From positions 1,488,001-1,552,000 of the forward strand of contig WJXW01000003.1 of assembly GCA_015832175.1 (NCBI GenBank): DNA of 64,000 nucleotides, read 5' to 3'. The position numbers and the translations under genes were made by a program. The notes under the pieces are model-generated. The model was not told the origin of the DNA. It saw only the letters and a list, made by a program, of their open reading frames with translations, and made no database searches. Numbering within the stretch: the stretch's first letter is position 1; every line of letters begins with the position of its first letter. Shown one piece after another: positions 47,930-60,123 of this stretch. This DNA comes from Paraphaeosphaeria minitans. Taxonomy: Eukaryota; Ascomycota; Dothideomycetes; Pleosporales; Didymosphaeriaceae.

Positions 47930-48056
47930 GTAGGTAGGTAGGCAGGTAGGTAGGCAGGTAGGTAGGTAGGTAGGTAGGTAGGTAGGTAGGTAGGTAGGTA
48001 GGTAGGTAGGTAGGTAGGTAGGTAGGTAGGTAGGTAGGTAGGTAGGTAGGTAGGTA
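47930..48056. repeat. (GTAG)n tetranucleotide array
   Basis: About 30 GTAG tetramers, the first part interrupted by GCAG units. It lies upstream of ATE1. Confidence 0.9.
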
Positions 48057-48234
48057 AGAGCAGCGTCCTGACTCCTGGGCTGCGCTACGCGGCGGACCCG
48101 ACCCGCCGTGAAAGAGGTGAATGGCTCCAGCGGGCGCCCAGTAGGTAGTTAGGAGGTTGGTAGGTATATGGATACCTACCTACGGCCTCGTGAAGACGCT
48201 GATCGGATCGCTGGACTGCACACGGGCACAAATA

Positions 48235-48380
48235 GGTACGGTGGGTAGACTAGGTAGGTAGGTGGGTAGATAGGTACGGTGGGTAGGTAGATAGGTATGG
48301 TGGGTAGGGGAATAGGTACGGTGGGTAGGGGAATAGGTACGGTGGGTAGGGGAATAGGTACGGTGGGTAGGTGGGCACCT
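48235..48380. repeat. 21-bp tandem repeat
   Basis: Units of the form aataggtacggtgggtaggg are repeated at least four times, nearly perfect at 48,290-48,370, with degenerate gtgggtag-type copies on the left. Confidence 0.85.
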
Positions 48381-48408
48381 ACCTAAATACTACGCCGACT
48401 GCACACCC

Positions 48409-48494
48409 GCACACGTTCATATGCCACCGCACACGTTCATATGCCACCGCACACGTTCAAATGCCAACGCCAATGCCAATGCCAATGCCAATGC
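48409..48494. repeat. 20-bp tandem repeat and GCCAAT hexamer run
   Basis: Three 20-bp units (gcacacgttcatatgccacc, last one diverged) run directly into about five GCCAAT/GCCAAC hexamers. GCCAAT resembles a CCAAT-box core, but regulatory meaning is unproven. Confidence 0.8.
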
Positions 48495-49021
48495 CCGCGC
48501 GGAGCTGAGTCTTCCTTCTCTGCATCCTACATTTACGTATAGAGACGACTTGGCGGCAGCGGACCAGTCGGGCGTGCGTGCTTGCTTGCTTGCTTCCTTG
48601 CTGCGACGAGCGGCGGCGACGGGGCCCTAGTCTCCCACATTTTTTACTACCGACCCTGACCGAATCACCTAAAACACATACACAATCCACGATGCTCGCC
48701 CTCTTCTCCCTGCGCAGGTCTCTCCAGCATCCTCAGCCCCGTCCCCCGCGGGACTGAGCGCAGCCTCGTTCCCTCCGTTGACTCACCCTTCAACACTGCA
48801 CACGCCGCCCAGCTACCTACAGCCACTGCCTTCCTGCCTGCCTGCCTGCCTGCCCGCCGGCCCGTCCGCCCTCTTGCTGTGCTGCGCTGTGCTGCGCTGT
48901 GCTCGTTCGCGCCCCCATTCACTGTCGGCCACCGTCTCTCCTTTGCACCTCGCCGCTGCCCTGGGCTCACGGCTGGCTTCCCTGCGTCGCTCGTTGGCCC
49001 TGTCGACCTACTTCGGCCAAC

Positions 49022-49664
49022 ATGGCGACCGCCCACCAGCTCTCCATGCAGTCACGCACCGGCCGCACGAATCAGAGTGAGTCTCTATTTTGTCGCACCC
49101 TCCCTCGCCCAAACGCCCACCGAGAGTGGACAGCACCTCCCTCCCTCCCTCCCTCGTTCCCTCCCTCCTTCCCTCGCCCAAACGCCCCCCGAGAGTGGAC
49201 AGCACCTCCAAATTCGAGATTCTGACCAAAATCCAGGGTACGGTTCCCAAGGCGAGCGCCTCGTCGCCGGCATTGTTCCGCTTTCTTCCGACAAACACTA
49301 CGTGCTTCTCATCCAGTCCACCCGGCGCGGCGGCTGGGTTCTCCCCAAGGGCGGCTGGGAGACTGACGAAGCCACCGCCCAGGATGCCGCCAAACGCGAA
49401 GCCTGGGAAGAGGCCGGCATCATCGTCAAAGTAAACTACGACCTCGGCCTTGTCGCCGAGCGGCGGAGACCCGACCAGCTCACCGCTCACGCCCCTAAAG
49501 CCTCATATCATTTCTTCGAAGCGACCGTGGAGAAGCAGGAGGCCCAATGGCCAGAGATGCACAAGCGCTCGCGGCAGTGGTTTACCTACCAGCAGGCCCG
49601 ACAGGCCTTGGCGGACAGGCCAGAGTTGCTTGACGCGCTCGATCGATGTACGATGCACCGGTAG
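49022..49664 (+). CDS. diphosphoinositol polyphosphate phosphohydrolase (Nudix, Ddp1/Aps1 type)
   Basis: Two exons, 49,022-49,076 and 49,237-49,664, give 160 residues. The intron (160 bp) splits the Arg codon in TNQ-R-YGSQGERLVAG, a junction conserved in fungal homologues. The start MATAHQLSMQSRTGR is the first ATG in frame of the spliced product; the longer open frame reading through the intron is spurious. The Nudix box runs from PKGGWETDE (55-63) to REAWEEAGI (72-80) with the catalytic Glu pair E76/E77 and the same spacing as yeast Ddp1. Family enzymes hydrolyse inositol pyrophosphates, Ap5A/Ap6A and polyphosphate in the cytosol. The gene is divergent from ATE1 across 1.18 kb. Confidence 0.92.
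49102..49210 (+). repeat. duplication inside the Nudix intron
   Basis: A unit of about 38 bp (ctcgcccaaacgccc followed by ccgagagtggacagcacctc) occurs at about 49,103-49,140 and 49,172-49,209, separated by a CCCTCC run. Confidence 0.85.
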
Positions 49665-50939
49665 GAGAAGGAGCCGGTGCTCGGCGGGGGTACCAAGGAA
49701 GGTTTCCTCAAATGCACTGAGACGTACCCATTTCGTTGGACGACCTTTTTTCATTCACATAATGCATGCGACACAGGTTCACTAAAAGTCAGACGTCATA
49801 GACACGGGATGGTTTTTGATTTGCACAATGGGCGTCGGAGGCTGTGCTCGACTACTAAAGGGGAGGCACGTGTGTGGGTTTTCAGCATACCAAAGTCGAG
49901 ACATCAATTCGCAGAATGAAGACTGGCCGATGCCATTGATCGCATAACCTTTTCGGTGCACTGATGCTAGTCTGCTGTCAAATGCATGGCTACCCAACTC
50001 TAGAGGAAGTGAACGACCGACAAGTCAACAGTGCAAGCACCTTGTTCCAGATCCGAGGAGTGCATCAATACGTCCGACTTCAGACACCCCCGCGCGACTC
50101 TCCGAACGCCTGCCTGGTACTATGCACAGTGACGGACCTTCAGCCTGTAACTAGATTCGCACATAGTCAACCACAGACGGGCAATATCTTTGCATGGCTG
50201 CCAATTAGCCAATTCTTGTAGAGACAAATCACACGCTCAGTCGACTCAATATCCATTTCCCTATTTAAGCGCCTATCGGTATATTCCAGAGGTTTCGGTG
50301 CCACCGCATATCCAGAACGCATTTTTTCTTCCGCGTCACCTGTCGGCCCTCACCGAGTTCAACGGAAGGCTTCTCGGACTCCTGGGCCGACGAACGAAAA
50401 CCCACGAACAGTCGTCATCTACCCAACCAAGCAATTACATGTGTTTCGATTTTACAAATAAGCTACACTTTCGGCTCGGCTTTGTACCACGAGCATCTCC
50501 CGTACTCAACGTTTTCTCTTTATTCGTTTCAAGCGAAGCCTTTGCCCGGACTGCGAACCACTGGCCGTATCTCCACGGACGCATGAATGCTGTACTCTCA
50601 CATATAACCATCCGCTTGTTCTGACCTAGGACACGAACTATTAGTGGCGTCTCAGTGCGAAGTGGGCTCCGAGCACAGTGTAGTTTCAACTATGCTTGCA
50701 AAGCCGACTCGGTGGGGACTATGGCCACATAAGGCTATGACTTCAACCAGTCTCGCGCATTTCAGAAGTATTTTCACCTGTAGTTGCATCAATGTGTCTC
50801 CCATTTGTTCTCCACCAGGTCCCAATCCGGTTAGTGCCTGTGCTAATGCTCACACATGATAGCGCGTTCTCCAGCTACAACCCACCATCTCATGCCTAAA
50901 TTTGCGAGGCACCGATGTATAGTGTGCTGACTTGAGCAG
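49665..50939. other. intergenic region
   Basis: No supported gene. Short frames on both strands, such as those at 50,190-50,624 and 50,435-50,689, overlap one another and lack domain features. The missing 5' part of the SDR pseudogene was not found here. Confidence 0.45.
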
Positions 50940-51612
50940 AAAAATTCTAAATGAGGTTGAGTCTTGCGAAAAGTACCTCGACATCCTCGTCAACAATGCC
51001 GGAATTGCACCAGGTAAGACTGAGACAAAGCACGACACTCCTAAAGCGATGCGTGAGCACCTTCTAGATCCCACACCAGTCGATGAGTACTTCAGTATGC
51101 AACACCAACGTCTTCGGACCTTTCCTGATGACTACTGCATCCCTACACTACTTGCAGAAGGCTTCTGAGCATCAGCATGGCTACAGCGGTACCGTCATCA
51201 ACATCACCAGCATCTCGGGACTCGTCAAGATCTCATAAGGCCACTACAGCTACAACGCTAGCAAGGCAGCCCAGATCCACCTCGGCCGGATTCTGTCGTC
51301 TGAGATCGCGCAGATGGATTTCAAGATTCGCGTGGACAGCATCGCACCTGATGTGGTCCCTAGTGAGATGACTACCGGAGAGAGCAGAGACAACAACCAG
51401 AAGAGCGAGATGCCGAAGGAGCACAAGGAGGGATTGCCGTCAGACCGCCCCGAAAACGTTCGCAATATAGCTGCTGCAGTACTCTTCTGTGCCAGCTGCC
51501 AGCACCTCAACTGACAAGTAAGTGACCATTACGCAATTGACAGCTGGCATACTGGCTACAGAAAATCCCTGTCGATGGTGGCTACCTGATCCAGCTGAAC
51601 AGTAGATGTAAA
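50940..51612 (+). pseudogene. short-chain dehydrogenase/reductase pseudogene
   Basis: Reading through breaks gives most of a classical SDR. There is LDILVNNAGIAPG (NNAG motif, about 50,978-51,015), then TNVFGPFLMTTASLHYLQKA, GTVINITSISGLVKIS, the catalytic YxxxK as YNASKAAQ (about 51,249-51,272), IRVDSIAPDVVPSEM, and after a 44-bp intron (51,518-51,561) KIPVDGGYLIQLN. The N-terminal TGxxxGIG cofactor-binding exon is missing. Three lesions are visible: an extra C at 51,100 shifts the frame, TAA at 51,236-51,238 (CAA-to-TAA type) interrupts before the active site, and TGA at 51,512-51,514 falls just before the last intron. Substrate unknown. It lies less than 1 kb from the Harbinger insertion. 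Confidence 0.85.
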
Positions 51613-52353
51613 CTGACCTCAAGACCAACTCTGCGGCGCCATTGTACGAAGAAGAGGTTCGTTCGCATGTGTTGTAAACGCACGACTATATTATAGTGAT
51701 GGCTCGTATGGACGAGCCAAGAGAGCAGATCTAACGATTTACGAGCAATGAACACGGCATACTGCCTCACATACTAGTCCCTTCAATGTCGTTTCGTTGT
51801 TTCATCGTTTCACGACGTCAGCCGAGATACTTCAATAGCGTCGAACAATGCAACGTTCGCTTACCTACCGTAGGTACATCTTCAGCCCCTGTTCTACATT
51901 TGCGAACCACTCCAACGATTTGCATGGACGATTGTATTCACCCTCATTACCGACGAGTTCATTGGATACACCTTATGGGAAGTTGACCCTATCCTCACAC
52001 TCCCCGATCCGCTCTTTCCAGAGAAACTATCAAATACCTGCAATCCTGGCTGCGATCTCGTCAAAAACGCTCGTGCTGACTAGGTTCCACCCTGCACCAA
52101 ATCAACATCACGTATCTAGCCGAGTGGCAACACGGCGTTAGGATGCGCGCCGCGCCGCACGCACTTGGTGCATGTACAATCACACGTCGCGCCCGAGGCT
52201 GTAAGAATGATCAATTGTACGATGAGGCACCGCGTGCTCGTGCTCGACGTGCGTAACAACCACCACGTTCTGATTGTAGGTATGTATACCTAGGTAGTCT
52301 GGAGCTGGATGTCCCAACGTCGTCTTCACATGGATACCCGCGAGACGACATGC
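51613..52353. other. region between SDR pseudogene and Harbinger element
   Basis: Normal G+C and no supported gene. Composition stays gene-like up to the transposon end, so RIP has not visibly spread into it. Confidence 0.45.
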
Positions 52354-52356
52354 TTA

Positions 52357-52380
52357 GGGCCTGTTCGGTAGACGTGATCT
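52357..52380 (+). repeat. Harbinger left terminal inverted repeat
   Basis: 24 bp matching the right end with two mismatches (positions 14 and 16). TTA precedes it. A shorter related motif, tgttcggtt, recurs inside at about 52,440. Confidence 0.92.
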
Positions 52381-53039
52381 GGAGGCTTGATCTCATCTCG
52401 ATTACTAGATCCAGTTAGGCTCACATTAAGATCACGCCGTGTTCGGTTCGAGCGTAATCTCAACGTCATAAATAGAGGTCTAATCTAGGAGTAATTAACT
52501 AGCTAAATTAAACTCTGCTAGTGCTAATAGGATCTACGTTTATACCTATTTAAGTGCGAGATTATAAGTTAAACTAAGTATAAGGTTAAAAGGTCTATCT
52601 TACTTAATCTTAGAGCTTTTTAATACTATAATGCTTAGTAGAGAAGCCCTTATAGGCGTTATAAAAGCGTTAATAGTAATAACTTTAGTATTAATTAATA
52701 CTGTAGAGAGGACTATAGCTCTACTTATAGGCGTAAATAAATGCGTAGAGGATATATGCCTAGATCTAGCTTAGCTAGCTAGGTGTCTTATTAACAACCT
52801 ATACCTATATAAAGAGACGTAACTCTAGTAGAGCACCTTTAAGGCTCTTATTACTTACTATAGATAACACGTTAAGGATAACTAATAAATTAAAGTTAAA
52901 AAGAAAATACTTACGTTTCTATACGTCTGCGCGTAAAGAGCTAGGTGGCGAGAAACTAAATACTACTATAAGCACTCACTAAGCATAATTACTATATATA
53001 TATATAGAAATTTTACCTAACTTTTACTAACGTTAGTAG

Positions 53040-53800
53040 TAACTTTTACAAAGTCCTTACTGCGGTCCTTTTACTATACCTAGAAGTTGTATATTTGCCC
53101 TCTAGCGCCTGCCTAGAGGCTATACGTAATAACCTAAAATATATACCTTTTTTTAAGGACTATGTAGGAGCTCTTAATAGGTTAAACTTTAAAGTCTACG
53201 TGCTAGTAAATAACTCTAAATAATATAGAAATTACTATAGATACCTCTCCTAAAACGTATTAGTAGCTGTTAACTTTAATATAAACTTTATATACATCTT
53301 AGCTAGCTAGGAGGGTAGCGCTTATAACGCCTAAATACTTACAGACGCTTATTAATAAGGATTTATAGCTCTTTTAGGCAAATATTACCTAGCGGACGCT
53401 AGGTATATAAACAGCAATATAACACTTATACTATATTATAGCGTACGCTATTACCTTTAAGAGATAGCGTAGCTACTAAATAGTAGGCCTTAAATAGTAG
53501 AGGAGCTATTTAATTACTAGTATAGTAGTCTTTAAAATATTATTAAGCGTATATTTAGCGTCTTTAAGCGTTATTAGAGGATTTTTAATAGGTTTTATAA
53601 GTTTAATATTATAACTTAAGTTAAGCTTATATACGCTCTTATAGCTATATATAATCTAATTAATTAAATAGGCAGCGTAGGTAAGGACTTTAAGTAGCTA
53701 CCTACGTACGCTAGTAAGTAGTATAAGAACTTTTTTTAGGAGGTTACTATTACGGAGAATTAACGCCTAATAAATTAGCCTTTAATAAGGGAGGAGTAGG
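53040..53800 (+). pseudogene. Harbinger DDE transposase remnant
   Basis: Reading through stops gives, in order, a GALN-containing segment (GALDGTH-type motif with the first acid changed, about 53,167-53,190), NVLVAVNF..FIYILASWEGSAYNAQ (second acid region, about 53,250-53,335), GKYYLADARY, and ERIF-type remnants IIKRIFSVFKRY (about 53,540-53,575). These are the signatures of the DDE_Tnp_4 transposase of PIF/Harbinger. It is broken by many TAG/TAA codons. Confidence 0.8.
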
Positions 53801-53882
53801 AGTCGCAGCGTAAGGAGATAGTAGAGGAGATATAGGCGTTGTATAAATAAGTAATTTAGGAAAGTAAGGTGTAGGAGAGAAA

Positions 53883-54312
53883 TATTAGGATCTAAAATCC
53901 ACATAATAGCGGGAAGCCAGTTTTGTACCTAGCGGGCGCGTAGTAAGGATTAAGCGGGGACTTAATACCAGCTACGCCTTAAACAAAGGAGTTATATAAC
54001 TACTCTCTACAGAGCGCTTAATTACTTTGTGCAGAGTATAACACACATAACCACTCTACATAAAGCGCTCTCTACAGAGCGCTCCCTACAGAGCAGACTT
54101 TACTTAGTATATAGAAACGTAAAGATAGACTCTCTATACTTATGTTTAATCTGTTTATTAATCTATTATTTAGATTCTAGCAGACTAAATTATTAACTTA
54201 TTATACTTCGCAAGATACTATTATATTAACAAGACCTTCTACCTCCTGTAAGTACTCCTGCCTAAGAACTAACTTTAACCCTTTAGGACTAGCTACCCTC
54301 TTAGATTTAATA
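53883..54312 (+). repeat. Gypsy element B 5' LTR
   Basis: A 430-bp LTR starting TATTAGGATC (TG changed to TA) and ending in ATTTAATA (CA changed to TA). It is preceded by AGAAA (53,878-53,882). It contains palindromic repeats of the type AGCGCTCTCTACAGAGCGCT (54,064-54,083). Confidence 0.9.
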
Positions 54313-57300
54313 TCTTAAACACCCTTAATATAAGTACTTTACAAACTCCTACCTCTTCCACAGCTTTAGGTGCCGCTAAGATTACTTCTATAAAGGATAG
54401 TAGTAAGGCGCACAAACCTAATCTCTACTTTAGTAAATAATCTCAAACTAACGTCTAGATTCTCTAGTTAGACCTCTACTTCTTTAACTTAGACAAACCC
54501 CTTAAAGACAAAAAGAAGGTTATCTTTGTAGCAATATATATATAAGGAGATATAGGATTATAGATCTATCCCTACCTTAAAAAGTACCTAGGAATAGACT
54601 ACAATAACAATAACAATAATTACGCAAACAAGCATACTAATACAGTTAACGTTATTAAGAATTATAATAACTTCAAGAAATGCCTTAAACAACTCTTTAG
54701 AATCGCTAATAAGGACTCTATTGCAAAAGCAAAGATTTAGACTATAACTTAGAAATAATTAGTAGCCAAGTATATAGCTAAGTTTTGCAGATACGCTGTG
54801 TAACTTAACTAGGATAATAAATCTCTTTAGGACATATACAAATAAGGACTTAAACAGAAACTATGTAAGAAACTCTTACGTAGTAGTACACGAATTGCTA
54901 ACCTTAAGGAACTATACAAAGAAACTATTAGAATTAATAGAGAGTGGTTTTTATTGCAACAAGAGCTCTACTAAAACCCTAGGGTAATAAGCTTTAAATA
55001 ACTAGTAAAAGTGGTTTATAAGAACCCTATTAGAATTGTCTAAAAGTAATAGCTAAGGAACTACTAGAGATACAAACTAATAAAAGATATCCAGTTTAAC
55101 TACTTAGGCAAAGAAAAAGGAGGAAGGATAGGGCCTAAGTAGCCTAACAAACGCGTCTCTAATAGAAGTTAACAACTAATAACTAAGACCTATAAATACT
55201 TTATATGTGGCAAACTAGGCTATATAGCTAGGAACTGCAGATTGAAGAACAAAGTCTATTAAACTAAGTTAAATGTACTAACTATTAAGAACTAAGAACC
55301 TAATAAGGAATAGGAAGTTATTACAACGCTATTTAGTCACTAGCGCGTTACACTAGAACAAAGTAAGTAATTAGATTCACCTAACTTATAATTATATAAA
55401 GATCTAGAAGACAACTTTAACGTATACCACAATATAGAAGACGTAGAAGAGATACCAAGATCTCTTACCCCTCACCTATAAAGTAGGCAGGAAGAAGACA
55501 ACCCTATGTCACTTAAATACAAACTAAATATTTAGGACTATATAGAACCCTACTAGGCACCAAAAGGAATATAACCCTACAAAAATAAGAAATTAGACTA
55601 CGTACTAAAGTACTACCTAGACCACTAAAATCCTATATACTAATTCTATATGTAGACGCATTGCAAAGAACTAACATACGCACAACATAAGACAGAGAAA
55701 AAGAAGAATAAGAAACAACTTAGAAAGAAACTACGCTATAGATAAATATAGACAAACTACCCTATCACAGCTTATAATAAGCACCTCTAGAATAAATAAT
55801 AAGTAAAATACTTTCCTTACCTCACGCTAAAGGGCAATAAATACTGCAACATACTTATTAATAGAGACTACATACAACTATACTAGTACACGTATCTAAA
55901 CTAAGACTACAAATACTACTATATAACTAAACATTTGGACAGCTTTGCAAACTACCCTACGTAAGAAGTAATAATAGAACTACTAATTTAACTAGTACAC
56001 AGGAACAGTAAAGACTGTAGGAGAAAAAACAGAAGAACATCCTCGCAGGAAAAAGAAAAAGACAATTTACACAAGCTATATACTTAAGAATAATAATAGA
56101 AGCAGATACTTAGAAACGTATACTAGGCACCAGAACTTAACTATAACCTACACGAATAGATGTCTTTTTTAGGCCTAAACTTAGATAAAAAAACGCCTTT
56201 ATTAAATTAAATACTACAGTAAGCACAGTATTAATTAAGCTACTAGTATAGCTTAAAGGAATATAGGCTTAAGCTCTTATAAACTTAAAAGTAGAAAGGA
56301 ACTTTATATCTTATTAGACAGCAAGATAAGTAGGACTTATAATATTAGAGAAAAAAGTACCCTACATTGTCTATATCGCGAATAGATCCCTAATGCCCAA
56401 GACACCTTAAATATACTAGGAGGTCACTACCACAATAACAGTCTAAGAACATAGAGAGGAACTTACCTTAGATATCTTACTAGGATCTAAGTATAAGTTA
56501 GTCTTAAGATTACCTTAGTTAATAATACACAACCTACAGATTAACTAGGGTACAAAGAAAATATTATTTAAACGCTATAATTATACATTATAAGCAAAGC
56601 CTACGCATTAACTAAAAATAATAGTAGATAAGGGAGTTATTAACAACATAATACCACAATAGATAGTTAAAAAACAGAAATACACCTTAGCAGACACTAG
56701 CAGGAACCACTAGGTCAAGAAGCGCGAAAAAAAGAATAATAGCACACCCCTCACCTTACTAAGAGAGTACAGGAAATGGACACACATATTTATAGAAAAG
56801 GAAGGAAAAGTAAACCTACTAGAATATTAACTCTAGAATCTTACAATAGACCTAGAAGAAGGGAAGACGCCACCCTTTAGACTACTATATAGCAAGATAG
56901 GAGAAGAACTCCTTAAAGAACGTAATTTTATTAAGATAAACTTTAAGAAAGGATATATATAACTATTAAAGTTACTAGTAGTAAGCCCTTTTATGTTTAT
57001 TAAGAAAAAGGATAGATTAGACAGACTATACGTTAACTACTAATAACTTAACAACATAACAATAAAGAACTAATATCTACTACTAAATATTATAGAGTTA
57101 CAAGATCAACTATCTTAAGCTAAGATATTCACAATAATAAATCTAAGAGACAGTTACTACCTTATACAAATTAAAAAAGGTAAAGAATAGAAAACAGCGT
57201 TTTAATCACGCTATAGACTATTTAAGTACAAGGTTATGCTATTTAGACTTACAAATGCACTAGCAGCTTTTATAGCACTTATTAATAACGTACTCTATAA

Positions 57301-59354
57301 ACATCTAGACATATTTGTTATTACGTATATAGACAATATCCTTGTCTTTTCTAAAAACAAATTAGACCACACTAAGCATATATAAATAGTACTAGAAGCA
57401 CTAGACAAAGCACGCCTTTATATTAAACTTAAGAAATGCAAGTTTAACGTTAAATAACTTAAATTCCTAGGACACATTATTACTATAAAAGGAATTAAGA
57501 TAGCACTAAGTAAAGTTAAATACATTAAGAACTAGCTAATACTAAAGACAGCTAAGAATATCTAAGAATTCTTAGGATTCTATGGATTTAATTAACAATT
57601 TATCCAAGATTACGCAAAGGTTACAATACCTTTAATAAATCTTATAAAGAAGGACGTACCCTTTAAATAGATAGATAAGTGCAGAATGTTATTCTAACTC
57701 CTTAAGATAGTATGTATTATAGAACCTGTCCTTGTTTATTTTAGAAGTAATAAACTACTGCGCTTTAAGATAGACGCTAGCAATCTTGCGCTAGGCGCCT
57801 ACGCTAAATAAGAATGTAATAGCAAATAGCACCTAATTGCCTATTACTTATACAAATTTAATAACGCTAAAACACAATACAACGTATATAATAAAGAACT
57901 CTACGCTATTATTAAAGCCTTAAAGCACTAGAGGATTTATACGCTTAGTTACTTAACGCTAGAAATCTACACAGATTATAAGAACCTTCTAAGGTTCACA
58001 ACAATAAAAGAACTTACACCACAACAATAAAGATAGTTATAAACTACAGGGTAGTATAAGTTTAAAATTATCCATGTAGCTAGAAAAGAAAATGGCAGAG
58101 CAGACGCTCTTAGCTAACAAAGTAATCTAGTAAGAGAAAAAGCAAAAACCTTCTCCGCAATCCTTTGCAAAGCTAAAGATAGATCTCTAGAGCTAACAGC
58201 GAAACTAAATTAACTTTTAGTAATTAACTAAGAAGTTCTAGAACATCTACAGACTAAGATTATCTAACAATACCACAATAACCCTATGTACAGACACCTA
58301 GGCATCACGAAAACAATAGAACTTATCTAAAGGAATTACACCTTTAAAGGAATTAAGGAAGCTGTAATAACTTACATCTACAAATGTGCAGAATACTAAA
58401 GAAACAAACACAGCACACATCTTAAATATAGAGAGATATAAGCAATTAGAATACTAACAGCACTATAGGAAGACGTCGCTATAGATTTTATTACAGGAAT
58501 TCTAAACTCTAAAGATCTAACAATAGGAATTAAATACAACAGTATACTAGTAATAGTCTACTAACTAACTAAGTATATTAAGCTCATTCTATACCTTAAA
58601 AGAATAACGGCAAAGGAACTCGCTTTTCTTATCCTAGACAGACTAATTAGACACCACAGAATCCTAAAAATAATTATTAGTAACAGAGACAAGCTCTTTA
58701 CGTTAAATTATTAGATAACACTTATAGCACTGCTTAGAACAAAACAAAAGCTATTAACAGCTTACTATCTATAAATAGACAGATAGATAGAACGTATAAA
58801 CTAAACCATAGAAACGTACCTACGTATCTACTACAACAGTTAGAAGAATAACTAGGTTTTATTACTACCTATAGTATAGTTAGCCTATAATAACAAAGTA
58901 TTAGCAGTATTAGGACATACACCATTCTATGCAAACCACAGAAGACACCTACATCTCTTTAATTAATAATTTCCTACAACAATTAAAGCAAAAGAAGCTA
59001 TAGATATAGCAGAAAATATAAAGAAAATACACTAACAACTCTAAGAGAATCTTAAGAAAGCTTAGCAGCAATTAATTTTATATTAAAATAGAAAACAAAA
59101 AATAGCACCTTAGCTAAAAAAGGGGGATAAAGCATATCTACTTACAAAGAACCTTTAAACTTAGAAGAAAAAACACAAGAAACTAGATTATATTAAGGTT
59201 AGACTATTTTACATTTCTAAGTAAATATCACTAGTGAACTACAAGTTGAAACTACCGCTAGATGCGAAGATACACCTAGTATTCCACGTATTACTACTAG
59301 AACTAGCAGACCCTAATACACCAGTTAAAACCACCTTCTACCACTAGACTAAGA

Positions 59355-59465
59355 AAGAAAATAAATTTAAGGTTAAAAGAATTCTAGAATATAATTAGCA
59401 TAATAACACGTACCTTATTAAGTAGAAAGGTTACCCACATAGCGAAAACACCTAGAAACTAAAAA
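59355..59465 (+). other. chromodomain remnant at the Gypsy integrase C-terminus
   Basis: A segment reading KVKRILEYN then YLIKWKGYPHSENTW matches the chromodomain consensus, including the aromatic W of IKWKGY. In chromoviruses this module directs integration to heterochromatin. Confidence 0.85.
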
Positions 59466-59599
59466 ACAATCTAGGAAACTGTTAGTAAAAGATTAAGGAA
59501 TTCTATTAGAAACACAAATATACCTAGGAGGATTACAGTACTAACGCTATAGTGTCTACTATATTAAGCGTTAACCACATTACTGCAGAGTAACTAACA

Positions 59600-60123
59600 G
59601 TTACTATAGTAGTAGAACAATTAATAGTATCCACATTCATATCCTTACTATCCGCAGTTATTTCCGCAGCTAGACACAACGTTTTCTTATAAGCACACTC
59701 TTTAGCCTAAGCTAGTATCTTCTTATTTTATAATAACTACACTATTAGGAGAGATAACGCCTTCTTATCCTCCTTAACCTTCTTCTTATACTCCTTATAA
59801 GTCTTATCTAGCGACAACTAGCTTATGTTTACACATAGATAACCTAAGTAAACACATTTAGAACACTTTAAACCTAAATCTAGCATAACGTAGTAAATAG
59901 AACCTTTAAAACTGCAATTAATATAAGGGCTCTTTATAATAATATTAGCTTCTTAGATCTCGTAATACAATTAATGTTTTTAAATAGTAGAGTCACTAGG
60001 CATAATACTAATAGACATACTTATAGTAAGTGGGGTTAGCAGAACAGCTTACGTAACAATGGCTAAGGTTTAGACATATAATTTAGGACAAATCTATAAA
60101 AGAGAGGGGATAATATTAGAATC
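59600..60123. other. Gypsy B segment between integrase and 3' LTR
   Basis: About 500 bp of RIP-degraded sequence after the chromodomain, with no recognisable domain. A purine tract (agagagggga, 60,111-60,120) just before the LTR is a likely polypurine tract. Confidence 0.5.

Larger units (their letters stand above)
47839..49021. promoter_or_regulatory. divergent ATE1/Nudix intergenic region packed with repeats
   Basis: Holds the promoters of ATE1 (left) and of the Nudix gene (right). It contains a GTAG array (47,930-48,056), a 21-bp GGTA-type array (48,235-48,380), three 20-bp units and a GCCAAT hexamer run (48,409-48,494), and GCTT and GCCT tetramer runs (48,580-48,600, 48,833-48,856). No gene is supported. 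Confidence 0.6.

Noticed and set aside
28896..52353. tRNA or rRNA genes in the gene island
   Set aside because: A visual search for B-box-like GGTTCRAnTCC motifs with acceptor stems found none; a covariance-model search would be needed to exclude them.
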